Shown here one piece after another: positions 37,247 through 45,596 of a DNA stretch of 64,000 nucleotides. Numbering within the stretch: the first letter of the stretch is position 1; each line of letters starts with the position of its first letter. The notes beneath the pieces are model-generated. The model was given only the letters and a program-made list of their open reading frames with translations, was not told the DNA's origin and did no database searches. The DNA is from Fluviicola taffensis DSM 16823 (GTDB lineage: Bacteria > Bacteroidota > Bacteroidia > Flavobacteriales_D > Crocinitomicaceae). Location: contig NC_015321.1 in assembly GCF_000194605.1 (NCBI RefSeq), positions 2,356,001 through 2,420,000 of the forward strand, read 5' to 3'. The position numbers were made by a program, and so were the translations under genes.

Positions 37247-37990
37247 ATGGGCTTTCTCAACCTATTTAAAGGAAAACAAAAGGAATCTGTAGATTTAGGA
37301 GGAAAACTCCTCGTTGATATTCACAGCCATTTGCTTCCTGGAATTGATGATGGTGCACCAACGATGGATCATACTATCGGAATGCTTCGGAAGTTTGAAG
37401 AATTGGGATATCAAAAATTGATTATGACTCCGCATGTTATGTCAGGTGTTTATGATAATTCTCACCAAATTATTCAAAACAAACTCGATGAAGTAAGAAA
37501 GGTTAGTCAGGATTTGGGATTGAATATAATTCTCGAAGCTTCTGCAGAGTATTTTTACGATGAAACCTTTGTGAAACGCATTCAAACAAAGGATTTACTG
37601 CCTTTTGGAGGAAATCACATTCTTTTTGAGTTTTCATTCCGAAACAAACCTTCACAAGTAGAAGACCTTATTTTTCAATTGAAATCTGCGGGATATCAAC
37701 CCATTTTAGCGCATTTTGAGCGTTATATCTATTATCATCCCTCCATTGAAGTGGCAAAATCGTTCCGAGAAAGAGGTTGCATGATTCAGGTGAACTTAAA
37801 TTCCTTTACAGGACATTACGGTCCCGATGTGAAGAATCAAGCAATTAGACTCCTAAAAGCTGACTTGATTGATATTCTTGGAAGCGATTGCCACCGATTA
37901 CAGCATTTGGAAGTCCTTCAAGGTGCTTTAAATGAGTCGATTTTTCATCAATTAATGGAGTTAAAGGTGAAAAACCCTTTATTTCTCTAA
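37247..37990 (+). CDS. CpsB/CapC-type tyrosine-protein phosphatase (PHP superfamily)
   Basis: Metal-dependent phosphatase of the CpsB/YwqE family, expected to dephosphorylate the tyrosine tail of the Wzc-like kinase and thereby control polysaccharide length and export. The ATG at 37247 (MGFLNLFKGK) directly follows the rfbB stop; a 15-codon upstream extension inside rfbB is rejected. PHP motifs: DIHSHLLPGIDDGAPTMD (about 24-41), MTPHVMSGVYDN, ILFEFSF, PILAHFERY and the last ligand pair GSDCHRLQH. 247 residues, normal length. The pairing with the kinase 29 kb away is inferred from family knowledge. Confidence 0.92.
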   Translation: MGFLNLFKGKQKESVDLGGKLLVDIHSHLLPGIDDGAPTMDHTIGMLRKFEELGYQKLIMTPHVMSGVYDNSHQIIQNKLDEVRKVSQDLGLNIILEASAEYFYDETFVKRIQTKDLLPFGGNHILFEFSFRNKPSQVEDLIFQLKSAGYQPILAHFERYIYYHPSIEVAKSFRERGCMIQVNLNSFTGHYGPDVKNQAIRLLKADLIDILGSDCHRLQHLEVLQGALNESIFHQLMELKVKNPLFL

Positions 37991-38135
37991 CGGTCAGATT
38001 TTCAAAAACTTATTGTATTCATTTTTCTTTGGAAAGCTCGTTTTTTTGAACTAATTTTTCTCATTAAATTAATTTCAAAAAAAATAAATACCACGGTAAC
38101 TAAATTAGTTGTATACTTGTAAAAAAATTACTTAT

Positions 38136-39683
38136 ATGGAAAATTATCTGGGACTAGGTGTGGGAATAATAGCAATTATTAGCGCCTTTTTAGTACGATC
38201 AGCGTTCTTTTTTAAAACATCATTGAGCATCGCAATCATCTGTTTGATTGTTGCTTTGACCAATGGATTTGAGGAGGATCCATCATTAGGAATGATTTGT
38301 TTCACTTTAATTGGAATGGTAGGAGCAGGATATTTTGTTTCCTTGCTTTCTGAAAAAATCCGAAAGGTAGCACCTTATTTTATTGGATTTTTGGCGTTGA
38401 TTCCAATTGGAGCAAAAGCAAATTACCAAGGATTTGATGTGAATTGGACGATGGAAGTGGCTTCTTTTGCAATTATTGGAACGCTGATTCCTTTACTGGC
38501 AAAAATCAAGGATTGGTTTGCAATTCGTTGGTTTGGTGCTGAAGAAGGAGCTTTTAACACTGGGATTTCACTCATTTACTTTGGAATTTTTGTGTTCGCT
38601 TCATCTTTCTTTGTATCTACATTCGGAGTGATTTTACTTGCAACTGGATACTTTGCAAGTAGCTTGGCTTTGCGCTCAAATGCTGGACTACAACTTGGAA
38701 TAGTATTGTTTTCAATAGCTTGGACGTTGTTCTCATTGAATTCATTGGAAGGTATTTCAGACTCTTTGCTGAAGGGGAATTTGTGGATGGGAATTTTGGT
38801 AGGTTTGGGTTCTTTATGGATTAGCAAGTCGATTAAAAACGAAAAATCATCAGGTGTTTTTTTTAGTTTGGTGATTCCATTGCTTGTCGTTGGAGTAGTA
38901 GTAAGTTTCGGATTAATCAATGAGAATTTCGGTGGAATGCCCACTTATTTAGGAGCAATTATTGGTTCGTCTTTAGCTTTGGCTTTGGTGGAACGAAAAG
39001 AAGGTGAAAAACCCTTTGTAGGAATTGTTTTTCCGCTTATTTTAATTGGATTCACAACCAGTATTGATGCTGTTTTTCAACCCGAAAAACTGAAAGTTGA
39101 AACCTTATTGGATACCTCAAGTACTGGAACAAATAAATCCAATGAGAAAAAAGATGTGATGGATATTCCAGCAATTGCACTCACTGATGGTGATGCTGGA
39201 GCTTGGAAAAGCATTTTGTCTAATTCAAAATTGGAATTTGAAGTTGGACCTCCAGCGAGCAGAACAGCAGGAGCTTTCAAGGAATTCAAAACAGACATTC
39301 AGTTGGATAAATCAGCTATTCTGAAAAGTTTGAATGTGGAAATCAAAAGTGGAAGTTTGACGACTTTCAACGATATCCGAGATGAATCTGTATTGAGTGA
39401 TGAGTTTATACAATCTGAGAAATATCCAAAAATTACCTACACTTCAAAAGCAATTCAGAAAGTAGGCGAAGACTATAAAATCACGGGAGATTTGGAATTT
39501 GTTGGAGCAAAAGTGGAAGTTGCTTTGGATTTGCGTTTTGTTTCTAAAATGATGAAAGACGGAAAAGAAGTTTTGGTATTTGTTGGGAAATCAGTTGTAG
39601 ATAGAACAAAACACAAGATGACATCCGATTCTAAAATTGGAGATTTGGTAGATATTTCCTTTGAAGTAGCATTGGATAGATAG
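38136..39683 (+). CDS. Polytopic membrane protein fused to a YceI-like domain
   Basis: 515 residues. The ATG at 38136 (MENYLGLGVGII) is preferred to an upstream start nine codons earlier. Residues 1-330 contain about ten hydrophobic helices with no family I recognise. They are followed by a Ser/Thr/Lys-rich linker and a C-terminal YceI-like lipocalin-fold domain (about 370-515: LEFEVGPP, LKSLNVEIKSGSLTTFNDIRDE, EKYPKITYTSKAI, YKITGDLEFVGAK). YceI domains bind polyisoprenoid or amide-type lipids and are normally small secreted proteins, so the fusion to a membrane anchor is unusual. The orientation would place YceI in the periplasm. Function unknown; lipid handling is an inference. Confidence 0.7.
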   Translation: MENYLGLGVGIIAIISAFLVRSAFFFKTSLSIAIICLIVALTNGFEEDPSLGMICFTLIGMVGAGYFVSLLSEKIRKVAPYFIGFLALIPIGAKANYQGFDVNWTMEVASFAIIGTLIPLLAKIKDWFAIRWFGAEEGAFNTGISLIYFGIFVFASSFFVSTFGVILLATGYFASSLALRSNAGLQLGIVLFSIAWTLFSLNSLEGISDSLLKGNLWMGILVGLGSLWISKSIKNEKSSGVFFSLVIPLLVVGVVVSFGLINENFGGMPTYLGAIIGSSLALALVERKEGEKPFVGIVFPLILIGFTTSIDAVFQPEKLKVETLLDTSSTGTNKSNEKKDVMDIPAIALTDGDAGAWKSILSNSKLEFEVGPPASRTAGAFKEFKTDIQLDKSAILKSLNVEIKSGSLTTFNDIRDESVLSDEFIQSEKYPKITYTSKAIQKVGEDYKITGDLEFVGAKVEVALDLRFVSKMMKDGKEVLVFVGKSVVDRTKHKMTSDSKIGDLVDISFEVALDR

Positions 39684-39739
39684 AAAACTATTTGTCGTAC
39701 AGAATAACTTATAAAGACAGAAAGTCGTATTTTTCCCCT

Positions 39740-40615
39740 GTGAAAGTGCTTCTTTTCTGTCTTTTTTTTGCTGTATTTGGTGTTTCTGCTCAGAAAACAG
39801 ATACCACTTGGAACAAGCGTTCGTATTGGGTGGCAGGAACAAACCTCGCATTAGGAGGAGGAAGTATTGCACTCCTTTCCGCTGTTTGGTACCAAGAATA
39901 TCCCAAATCAAAATTTCACTCTTTTGATGATTCAAATGAATGGCTTTACATGGATAAATTCGGACATGCATATACCACATACAAATTATCGATGACCAAT
40001 TATGCTGCTTGGCGCTGGGCAAGAATGCCAAAGAAGAAAGCCGTGTTTGTCTCTGGAGGAATTGCTTGGACGTATCAATTTTCGGTAGAAGTGTTGGATG
40101 GATTTAGTGCAGAGTGGGGATTTTCATGGTCAGATTTAGCAGCAAATACAGTAGGTGTAGGTTTGTTCATGGGGCAACAATTGGGTTGGGACGAACAGCG
40201 TTTTCAGCTCAAATTTGGATACAAACCATCACCTTATGCCGCCATTCGACCAAATACTTTGGGATCTAATTTTTCCGAAAGATTATTGAAAGATTATAAT
40301 GCTCAAAGTTATTGGTTGTGTGTGGCTCCAGGCACTTTTTTCAAGGAATCGAAATTTCCAAAATGGATTCAGATTGGTTTTGGGTACAGTGTTGATGCAA
40401 AACTAAACGGAGATTCAAATGCGTACTTGGATTTAAATACTGGAAAAACGTATTTTGCCAAACAAGAATATGCCATTTCACTAGATATTGATTGGGCTCA
40501 ACTTCCCATTAAAAGACCGTGGTTAAAAAAGCTGTTGAAACCATTAAATACGGTTAAAATACCTTTGCCAGCTGTGTTTTGGAGAAATGGAGTGTGTTAT
40601 TTTGGAATGTTTTAG
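39740..40615 (+). CDS. DUF2279/YfiM-like exported protein
   Basis: About 291 residues from a GTG at 39740, which gives the signal peptide MKVLLFCLFFAVFGVSAQ. The frame extends 16 codons upstream to a TTG, but that adds charged residues before the signal core. The family hallmarks are DKFGHAYTTYKLS, the aromatic-rich AAWRWARMPKKKA, TYQFSVEVLDGFSAEWGFS and SDLAANTVGVGLFMGQQ. These are seen in YfiM/DUF2279 proteins, thought to lie in or at the outer membrane. The C-terminal part (IQIGFGYSVDAKL, EYAISLDIDW) has beta-strand character. No biochemical role is established. Confidence 0.75.
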   Translation: MKVLLFCLFFAVFGVSAQKTDTTWNKRSYWVAGTNLALGGGSIALLSAVWYQEYPKSKFHSFDDSNEWLYMDKFGHAYTTYKLSMTNYAAWRWARMPKKKAVFVSGGIAWTYQFSVEVLDGFSAEWGFSWSDLAANTVGVGLFMGQQLGWDEQRFQLKFGYKPSPYAAIRPNTLGSNFSERLLKDYNAQSYWLCVAPGTFFKESKFPKWIQIGFGYSVDAKLNGDSNAYLDLNTGKTYFAKQEYAISLDIDWAQLPIKRPWLKKLLKPLNTVKIPLPAVFWRNGVCYFGMF

Positions 40616-40644
40616 GTTGATTTAAATATAATTTACAAATCAAA

Positions 40645-41481
40645 ATGGAAAATAAAGGTTTTCACTTCGAAAGTCCAAATGGAATACTCAGAGGAAACTA
40701 TGCTTCTGCAGGAAAGAATACTCCAATTGTTTTGATGGCTTGCGGTCACAATGGATTTTATCATTTTGGCATGTTTCCGACCATTCAAGCCTATTTTGAA
40801 GAAAACGGAATTTCATCCGTAGCGTTTAATTATAGTCATTGTGGAATCTCGGATAATGGAGATTATTTCGATGATTTAGAGAGGTATAAGAACAATTGCA
40901 GAAGATTGGAAGTAGAAGATTTGACTTTTATGACCAAGCAGATACTCGAAAACGATTTCTTTCAACAACCAAATCATCTGTTTTTATTGGGACATAGCAT
41001 GGGTGGATTTTCGGCTGCTTTTGCGAGTCAAGTGATAGAAAAAAAAGGAATTGCACTTTCTGGTCTAATCTTTTTAAATTCCTTGAGAACTTTGAATACG
41101 CGGACTCCAGAAATTATGGAAGAGTGGAAAGCAAAAGGTGTTTATTTCCGACCGAATATGCGAACTAAACAAGATTTGCCACAAGGTTCAGAATTTTTAG
41201 CTGAAATATTAGCGAGTGATTCGACCTGGAATATGCAACCAATCATTGAAAAGCTAATGATTCCATGTTTTGTAGCTCATTCAGTAGAAGATGAAGCTGT
41301 TCCATTTGAGCATGGACGAACGATTTTCTCTTGGGTTTACAAGAATAATCTCCAAAATGCATTCCTTCCAATTCCACACGCAGGACATACGCTAAATACA
41401 ACACATCCTATGAAACGCAATTCGGAAGAATTGCAGTTTTTTTGTGGGCAGGTGGTTGATTGGATAAAACTGAAAAAATAA
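40645..41481 (+). CDS. Alpha/beta hydrolase
   Basis: 278-residue cytoplasmic serine hydrolase without signal peptide. IVLMACGHNGFYHFG forms the first strand and oxyanion region. GHSMGG (about 115-120) is the nucleophile elbow (Ser117). An acidic residue in HSVEDEAVPFEHG and the His in PIPHAGHTLN complete a likely triad. The layout is that of esterase/lipase-like or peptidase S9-like hydrolases. Substrate unknown. It stands alone, convergent with fabF. Confidence 0.85.
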   Translation: MENKGFHFESPNGILRGNYASAGKNTPIVLMACGHNGFYHFGMFPTIQAYFEENGISSVAFNYSHCGISDNGDYFDDLERYKNNCRRLEVEDLTFMTKQILENDFFQQPNHLFLLGHSMGGFSAAFASQVIEKKGIALSGLIFLNSLRTLNTRTPEIMEEWKAKGVYFRPNMRTKQDLPQGSEFLAEILASDSTWNMQPIIEKLMIPCFVAHSVEDEAVPFEHGRTIFSWVYKNNLQNAFLPIPHAGHTLNTTHPMKRNSEELQFFCGQVVDWIKLKK

Positions 41482-41520
41482 AGGGTGGGGACACGATGCT
41501 TCGCGTCTCCACTACCTTTT
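41479..41520. terminator. Imperfect long palindrome between convergent genes
   Basis: AAAGG..TGG.GAC.CG on the left pairs with CG.GTC.CCA..CCTTT on the right (41479-41520). This forms a long hairpin with single mismatches, ending in T-rich sequence on both strands. Its core (GAGACGCGAAGC type) resembles the short palindromic repeats scattered in many Bacteroidota genomes, so it may be a repetitive element used as a terminator. Confidence 0.6.
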
Positions 41521-42766
41521 ATTTTTCAAACTTCTTAAAGATTACCGTAGCAATGTGCCCACCAAATCCAAAGGTGTTACTCATCGCATACTTGATTTCT
41601 TTTGTCTTCCCTTTTTCCAATGGAAAATCAAATAAATCTTTGAAATTTGGTTCTATTTCTGTCGTATTAATTGTTGGTGGAACCACAGAATCTTGAATTG
41701 CTAAAATACAAGCAATGGCTTCAACTGCACCAGCAGCACCAAGCAAGTGGCCAGTCATCGATTTCGTTCCAGAAACACTCAGGGATTGTCTTTCTCCAAA
41801 AACGCGTCTCAACGCAATTAATTCGCTGTTATCTCCTTGCGAAGTAGATGTAGCGTGCATATTCACGTAATCAATTTGATCTGGAGTAATTTCCGCATCG
41901 CGCAAAGCTTCTTCCATTCCAAGAACGGCACCATCACCTTCTGGGTGAGTTCCTGTTAAATGATATGCGTCTGCAGCCATTCCTCCACCGACAACTTCTC
42001 CATAAATTTTTGCTCCGCGTTCTACTGCATGTTCGTACTCTTCCAAAATAACAGCTGCTGCTCCTTCACCCATTACAAAACCATCTCGGGTAATATCAAA
42101 CGGACGAGAAGCTGTTTCAGGGGAATCATTGCGTTTTGATAAAGCTTGCGCAGATGAGAATCCACCCATTGCGGATTCAGTAATTGCAGCTTCCGAACCA
42201 CCCGTGATAATCATATTTGCTTTTCCCCACTTAATGTAGTTAAAGGCGTCAATCATTGCGGTATTTGATGTAGCACATGCTGAAACAGCACAGTAGTTAA
42301 TTCCTCTAAGTCCATATTCCATCGAAATAATACCAGAAGCAATATCTACTAAGATTCTTGGAATAAAGTAAGGAGTAAAACGTGGAGTTCCATCACCAGC
42401 AGAATATTCTTTCATCTGATCTTGGAACGTTTGAATTCCTCCATTTCCAGATCCCCAAATAACTCCAATACGATCTCTGTTCAGATTTTCGAAATTGATT
42501 CCTGCATCCGCAACAGCTTCGCGAACAGCAACCAATGCATATTGAGAAAATGGATCGTATTTACGGATTTCCTTTACATCAAAATGATCTGCTGCATTGT
42601 ATCCTTTTACTTCACAAGCAAAAGTTGTTTTAAACTTGGATGTGTCGAATTTGGTAATGGGCCCCGCACCACTTTTACCTGTTTTTATGTTGTTCCAAAA
42701 ATCAGGAACGTTATTTCCGATTGGCGTAAGGGCTCCCAAACCGGTAATTACAACTCTTCTTGTCAT
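41519..42766 (-). CDS. fabF: FabF, beta-ketoacyl-ACP synthase II
   Basis: Condensing enzyme of fatty-acid elongation in the cytoplasm. Its 415 residues fit the family. The N-terminus MTRRVVITGLGALTPIGN is classical and fixes the start at 42766. Catalytic triad: Cys in VSACATSNTAM (about Cys164), His in MHATSTSQGD (about 303) and His in KSMTGHLLGAAGAVEA (about 340); the C-terminal NTFGFGGHIATV is also present. A TACATTTG promoter box ends just two bases before the ATG, implying a leaderless or nearly leaderless mRNA. It lies downstream of sufT but behind a repeat-containing spacer with its own promoter. Confidence 0.97.
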   Translation of the reverse strand: MTRRVVITGLGALTPIGNNVPDFWNNIKTGKSGAGPITKFDTSKFKTTFACEVKGYNAADHFDVKEIRKYDPFSQYALVAVREAVADAGINFENLNRDRIGVIWGSGNGGIQTFQDQMKEYSAGDGTPRFTPYFIPRILVDIASGIISMEYGLRGINYCAVSACATSNTAMIDAFNYIKWGKANMIITGGSEAAITESAMGGFSSAQALSKRNDSPETASRPFDITRDGFVMGEGAAAVILEEYEHAVERGAKIYGEVVGGGMAADAYHLTGTHPEGDGAVLGMEEALRDAEITPDQIDYVNMHATSTSQGDNSELIALRRVFGERQSLSVSGTKSMTGHLLGAAGAVEAIACILAIQDSVVPPTINTTEIEPNFKDLFDFPLEKGKTKEIKYAMSNTFGFGGHIATVIFKKFEK

Positions 42767-42768
42767 AA

Positions 42769-42776
42769 CAAATGTA
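42769..42776 (-). promoter_or_regulatory. -7 box TACATTTG abutting the fabF start
   Basis: Exact TAnnTTTG on the minus strand, with only TT between it and the fabF ATG. If transcription begins a few bases downstream as usual, the transcript starts at or next to the start codon. Confidence 0.55.
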
Positions 42777-42803
42777 TTTCGATTAATTAAAATTAGTTTA
42801 AGA

Positions 42804-42868
42804 AGTTCAAAAAAGGTTCAAAAAGTTCAAGAGAAATTTGAACCATTGAACATTTTCAACCATTGAAC
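42804..42868. repeat. GTTCAA/TTGAAC intergenic repeat cluster
   Basis: Three GTTCAA copies (42805, 42815 and 42825 region) are followed by TTGAAC copies (838, 846 and 863 region) and TTCAACC. Together they can fold into alternative hairpins. It fills the spacer between sufT and fabF. Such GTTCAA arrays recur in Flavobacteriales spacers as far as I know; function unclear. Confidence 0.5.
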
Positions 42869-42875
42869 GGTTTTC

Positions 42876-43181
42876 TTACAGAAAACCAAGTTCCAGTTTC
42901 GCTTCTTCACTCATCATATCCTTATCCCATGGTGGGTCGAATACAATATTTACATGTGCTTCTGTAACTCCTTCGACGCTTTCTACCTTTTCTTTTACGT
43001 CTTTTGGCAAAGATTCTGCCACCGGACAGTTTGGAGAAGTTAGAGTCATATCCAACTCAACCACACCTTCTTTCGAAATGCGCACTTCGTAAATCAACCC
43101 AAGTTCGTAGATATCTACTGGAATCTCAGGGTCGAAAATCGTTTTTAGGATTTCTACTATTTTATCTTCTAAATGTTCCAT
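42876..43181 (-). CDS. sufT: SufT-type MIP18/DUF59 Fe-S maturation protein
   Basis: 101-residue cytoplasmic protein of the MIP18 (DUF59) family that helps mature Fe-S proteins. Typical motifs are TIFDPEIPVDIYELGLIYEV, MTLTSPNCPVAESLP with the conserved Cys (about 52) and VNIVFDPPWDKDMMSEEAK. It follows sufE after one base, the third gene of the sufS-sufE-sufT block, a usual order in Bacteroidota. Confidence 0.92.
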   Translation of the reverse strand: MEHLEDKIVEILKTIFDPEIPVDIYELGLIYEVRISKEGVVELDMTLTSPNCPVAESLPKDVKEKVESVEGVTEAHVNIVFDPPWDKDMMSEEAKLELGFL

Positions 43182-43182
43182 T

Positions 43183-43599
43183 TTATTTTGCGATTGCGGA
43201 CAATGCCAATAGTTTGATTTTTTTAACCATACTTGCTAAACCGTTTGCACGAGTAGGTGATAGGTGTTCTTGAAGTCCGATTTCTGAAATAAAATGTAAA
43301 TTACTTTTTACAATGTCTTCCGGACTTTCATTATCGTAAACGCGAACCAATAAACCAATAATTCCTTTGGTGATAATTGCATCTGAATCTGCTGTTAAAC
43401 GCACGCGATCGTTTTCGATACTTGCGTCTAACCAAACTCTGCTCTGACAACCTTCAATTAAACGGTCTTCTGTTTTTTTGCTCGAATCGATTAATGGTAA
43501 ATCTTTTCCAAGTTCGATGATGTATTCGTATTTCTCCATCCAGTCATCGTAGATGGCAAAATCGTCAATAATTTCTTGTTGTTTTTCTTCTAGTGTCAT
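43183..43599 (-). CDS. sufE: SufE, sulfur acceptor for SufS
   Basis: Accepts persulfide sulfur from SufS and passes it to the SufBCD scaffold. 138 residues; the sulfur-accepting Cys is in RLIEGCQSRVW (about Cys50). The fold features DDWMEKYEYIIELGKDLP at the N-terminus and SPTRANGLASMVKKI at the C-terminus are conserved. It lies 9 bp after sufS and 1 bp before sufT. Confidence 0.95.
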   Translation of the reverse strand: MTLEEKQQEIIDDFAIYDDWMEKYEYIIELGKDLPLIDSSKKTEDRLIEGCQSRVWLDASIENDRVRLTADSDAIITKGIIGLLVRVYDNESPEDIVKSNLHFISEIGLQEHLSPTRANGLASMVKKIKLLALSAIAK

Positions 43600-43608
43600 C
43601 TGTTTTTT

Positions 43609-44844
43609 TTAACCCAGCATGGAAATACTTTTTTCCACGGCTGCTATAAATGCGTCTATTTCTTCTCGTGTATTGTAAAAAGCAAAGGAAGCTCTAATCG
43701 TTCCAGGTATTTGATAAAAATCCATCAATGGTTGTGTGCAATGATGGCCAGTTCTTACAGCAATTCCTTGCTTGTCTAATAAGGTTCCGATGTCAAAAGG
43801 ATGAATCCCAGGAATATGGAAAGAAACGACTGAAGTTTTGTTTTTGGCAGTTCCAATCAAGGTAATGTTTTCAAAGGTTTCCAACATTTCTTGCGCATAT
43901 TCAGTCAAGTCGCGTTCGTATTCTTCCAATTCTTTGGAATCAAATTGATTCAAGTAGTTCAAAGCGGTTCCCAAACAAATTCCTCCTGCAATATGTGGTG
44001 TTCCCGCCTCAAATTTGAAGGGTAGTTCGTTATATGTTGTTCGCTCAAAAGTCACCTTCGAAATCATATCTCCACCACCTTGGTACGGAGGCATTTCATC
44101 CAAAAGCGCTTCTTTTCCATAAAGAACTCCAATTCCTGTTGGACCAAAAACTTTATGGCCTGAAAAGACAAAAAAGTCGCAATTCATTGCCTGAACATCC
44201 ACTTTGGTATGTTGCACACTTTGAGCACCATCAATTAGCACTTTTGCCCCAACCGCATGAGCACTTTCAATGATTTGTTCAACTGGATTAATGGTTCCTA
44301 AACTATTTGAAATATGCGTGATTGCTACCAATTTTGTTTTGGAAGAAAGCATGTTTTGATAATCTTCCAAAAGCAATTCGCCTCGTTTATTGATGGGAAT
44401 GACTTTTAAAACTAATTTTTTGCGTTCTGCAAGCATTTGCCACGGAACAATGTTTGAGTGGTGTTCCATGGCAGAAATAATAATTTCATCGCCAGCACTC
44501 AATAATTCACCGAATGAACTTGCAACCAGATTGATTCCGTCTGTGGTTCCTTTCGTGAAAATAATTTCATCTTTCTTTTCAGCATTGATAAAACGGCGAA
44601 TCGTTTCTCGTGCCTCTTCGTATTCAGAAGTTGCTTTTTGACTTAAATGATGAACGCCGCGATGAATATTCGCATTGTCCATGCTGTAATACTGGTTAAT
44701 TGCATCCAATACCATTTGCGGTTTCTGAGATGTTGCGCCATTGTCAAAATAAATCAGGTTCTTTCCATAAACCTGCTGACGCAAAGCTGGGAAATCTTGG
44801 CGGATCTCTCGCACACTCATTTTTCTTGTTGTTGCATTTTCCAT
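43609..44844 (-). CDS. sufS: SufS, cysteine desulfurase
   Basis: PLP enzyme that removes sulfur from cysteine for Fe-S assembly. 411 residues, group II (SufS/CsdA) type: YFDNGATSQKPQ at the N-terminus, EHHSNIVPW, the PLP Lys in FVFSGHKVFGPTGIGVLYG (about Lys228), and the active Cys in RTGHHCTQPLMDFY (about Cys366). It has its own TACCTTTG box four bases before the ATG. This explains how it can be expressed although about 7 kb of other genes separate it from sufABCD, which in related genomes normally precede it directly. Confidence 0.96.
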   Translation of the reverse strand: MENATTRKMSVREIRQDFPALRQQVYGKNLIYFDNGATSQKPQMVLDAINQYYSMDNANIHRGVHHLSQKATSEYEEARETIRRFINAEKKDEIIFTKGTTDGINLVASSFGELLSAGDEIIISAMEHHSNIVPWQMLAERKKLVLKVIPINKRGELLLEDYQNMLSSKTKLVAITHISNSLGTINPVEQIIESAHAVGAKVLIDGAQSVQHTKVDVQAMNCDFFVFSGHKVFGPTGIGVLYGKEALLDEMPPYQGGGDMISKVTFERTTYNELPFKFEAGTPHIAGGICLGTALNYLNQFDSKELEEYERDLTEYAQEMLETFENITLIGTAKNKTSVVSFHIPGIHPFDIGTLLDKQGIAVRTGHHCTQPLMDFYQIPGTIRASFAFYNTREEIDAFIAAVEKSISMLG

Positions 44845-44848
44845 CCTA

Positions 44849-44856
44849 CAAAGGTA
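44849..44856 (-). promoter_or_regulatory. -7 box TACCTTTG just before sufS
   Basis: Exact TAnnTTTG with four bases (TAGG) to the ATG on the minus strand. The spacing implies a leaderless or nearly leaderless transcript for the second suf block. Confidence 0.55.
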
Positions 44857-44942
44857 GTAAAATGCTATTTGTAAAGTTTCTAAATAAGATTAAATTCCAA
44901 CCTTTTTATTTTAGCTGTATCTTAGCTTTAAATTGATTACAA

Positions 44943-45596
44943 ATGAGGGTCTTATACCTATTATTGATATTGGTGGTTGTTGGTACAGGTTGTGAGAAAT
45001 ACAACTTGAAACAACCTGCATACTTGAGCTTGAACTGGAAGTTTAACTCAACCACCTCTAGCCAAGGAAATGCGAGAATAGAGAAAGGTTTTTTTTATTC
45101 GAAAGAATTTACTGTAAATGGTACTCGTGTAAAAGGTTCTCCTGTTTCCATTACACAAAGTTTACCTGTTCAAAAAGTAGAATTCACAACTCAAAATGAT
45201 TTAGGCATTTCATTGGATATTCCAATGGGAGATTATACTGAATTTACGATTAAAACAATCATTGATAAAGCAAATAACCCTTGTTTAAAGCTTGAGGGAA
45301 CTTTTTATAAAGGCCAGGAACCAATTCCAATGGTGATTGAATGGAAACAATTGGATGAGTTGAGCTTTAAAATTTTGAACCCGTTTTCATTGGAGAAAAA
45401 GAAAGACTACAAGGTGTATATTGGGTTTGATGCTGAAAAACTGTTTGAAAATATTTCGAATACTAAATGGAGTCAAGTTGGTTATACAAATGAAAATGGT
45501 GTTACTACATTAGTAATTAATGACGGAAATAATATTCAGTTGTTTAATACAATTACTGAGCAATTGCCAAATGCATTGGTTTTAACAGTAGAATAA
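44943..45596 (+). CDS. Hypothetical lipoprotein upstream of an ECF sigma factor
   Basis: 217 residues. A lipobox signal peptide (VVVGTGC, Cys17) is followed by an all-beta, soluble domain without a family I recognise. PMGDYTEFTIKTIID and GTFYKGQEPIPMVIEW resemble DUF4382-like or MG2-like beta-sandwich lipoproteins, but weakly. Its stop codon is immediately followed by the ATG of the sigma-factor gene, so they are cotranscribed. A role as an envelope sensor or target for that sigma circuit is possible (inference). Confidence 0.7.
   Translation: MRVLYLLLILVVVGTGCEKYNLKQPAYLSLNWKFNSTTSSQGNARIEKGFFYSKEFTVNGTRVKGSPVSITQSLPVQKVEFTTQNDLGISLDIPMGDYTEFTIKTIIDKANNPCLKLEGTFYKGQEPIPMVIEWKQLDELSFKILNPFSLEKKKDYKVYIGFDAEKLFENISNTKWSQVGYTNENGVTTLVINDGNNIQLFNTITEQLPNALVLTVE

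Noticed and set aside
38576-38944. 122-codon minus-strand frame inside the YceI-fusion gene
   Set aside because: Antisense of membrane helices; Lys/Pro/Thr-rich composition mirrors the codon pattern of the real gene.
42422-42866. Plus-strand frames over the fabF start and spacer
   Set aside because: They lie antisense to the conserved FabF N-terminus and the GTTCAA repeat cluster; no protein-like features.
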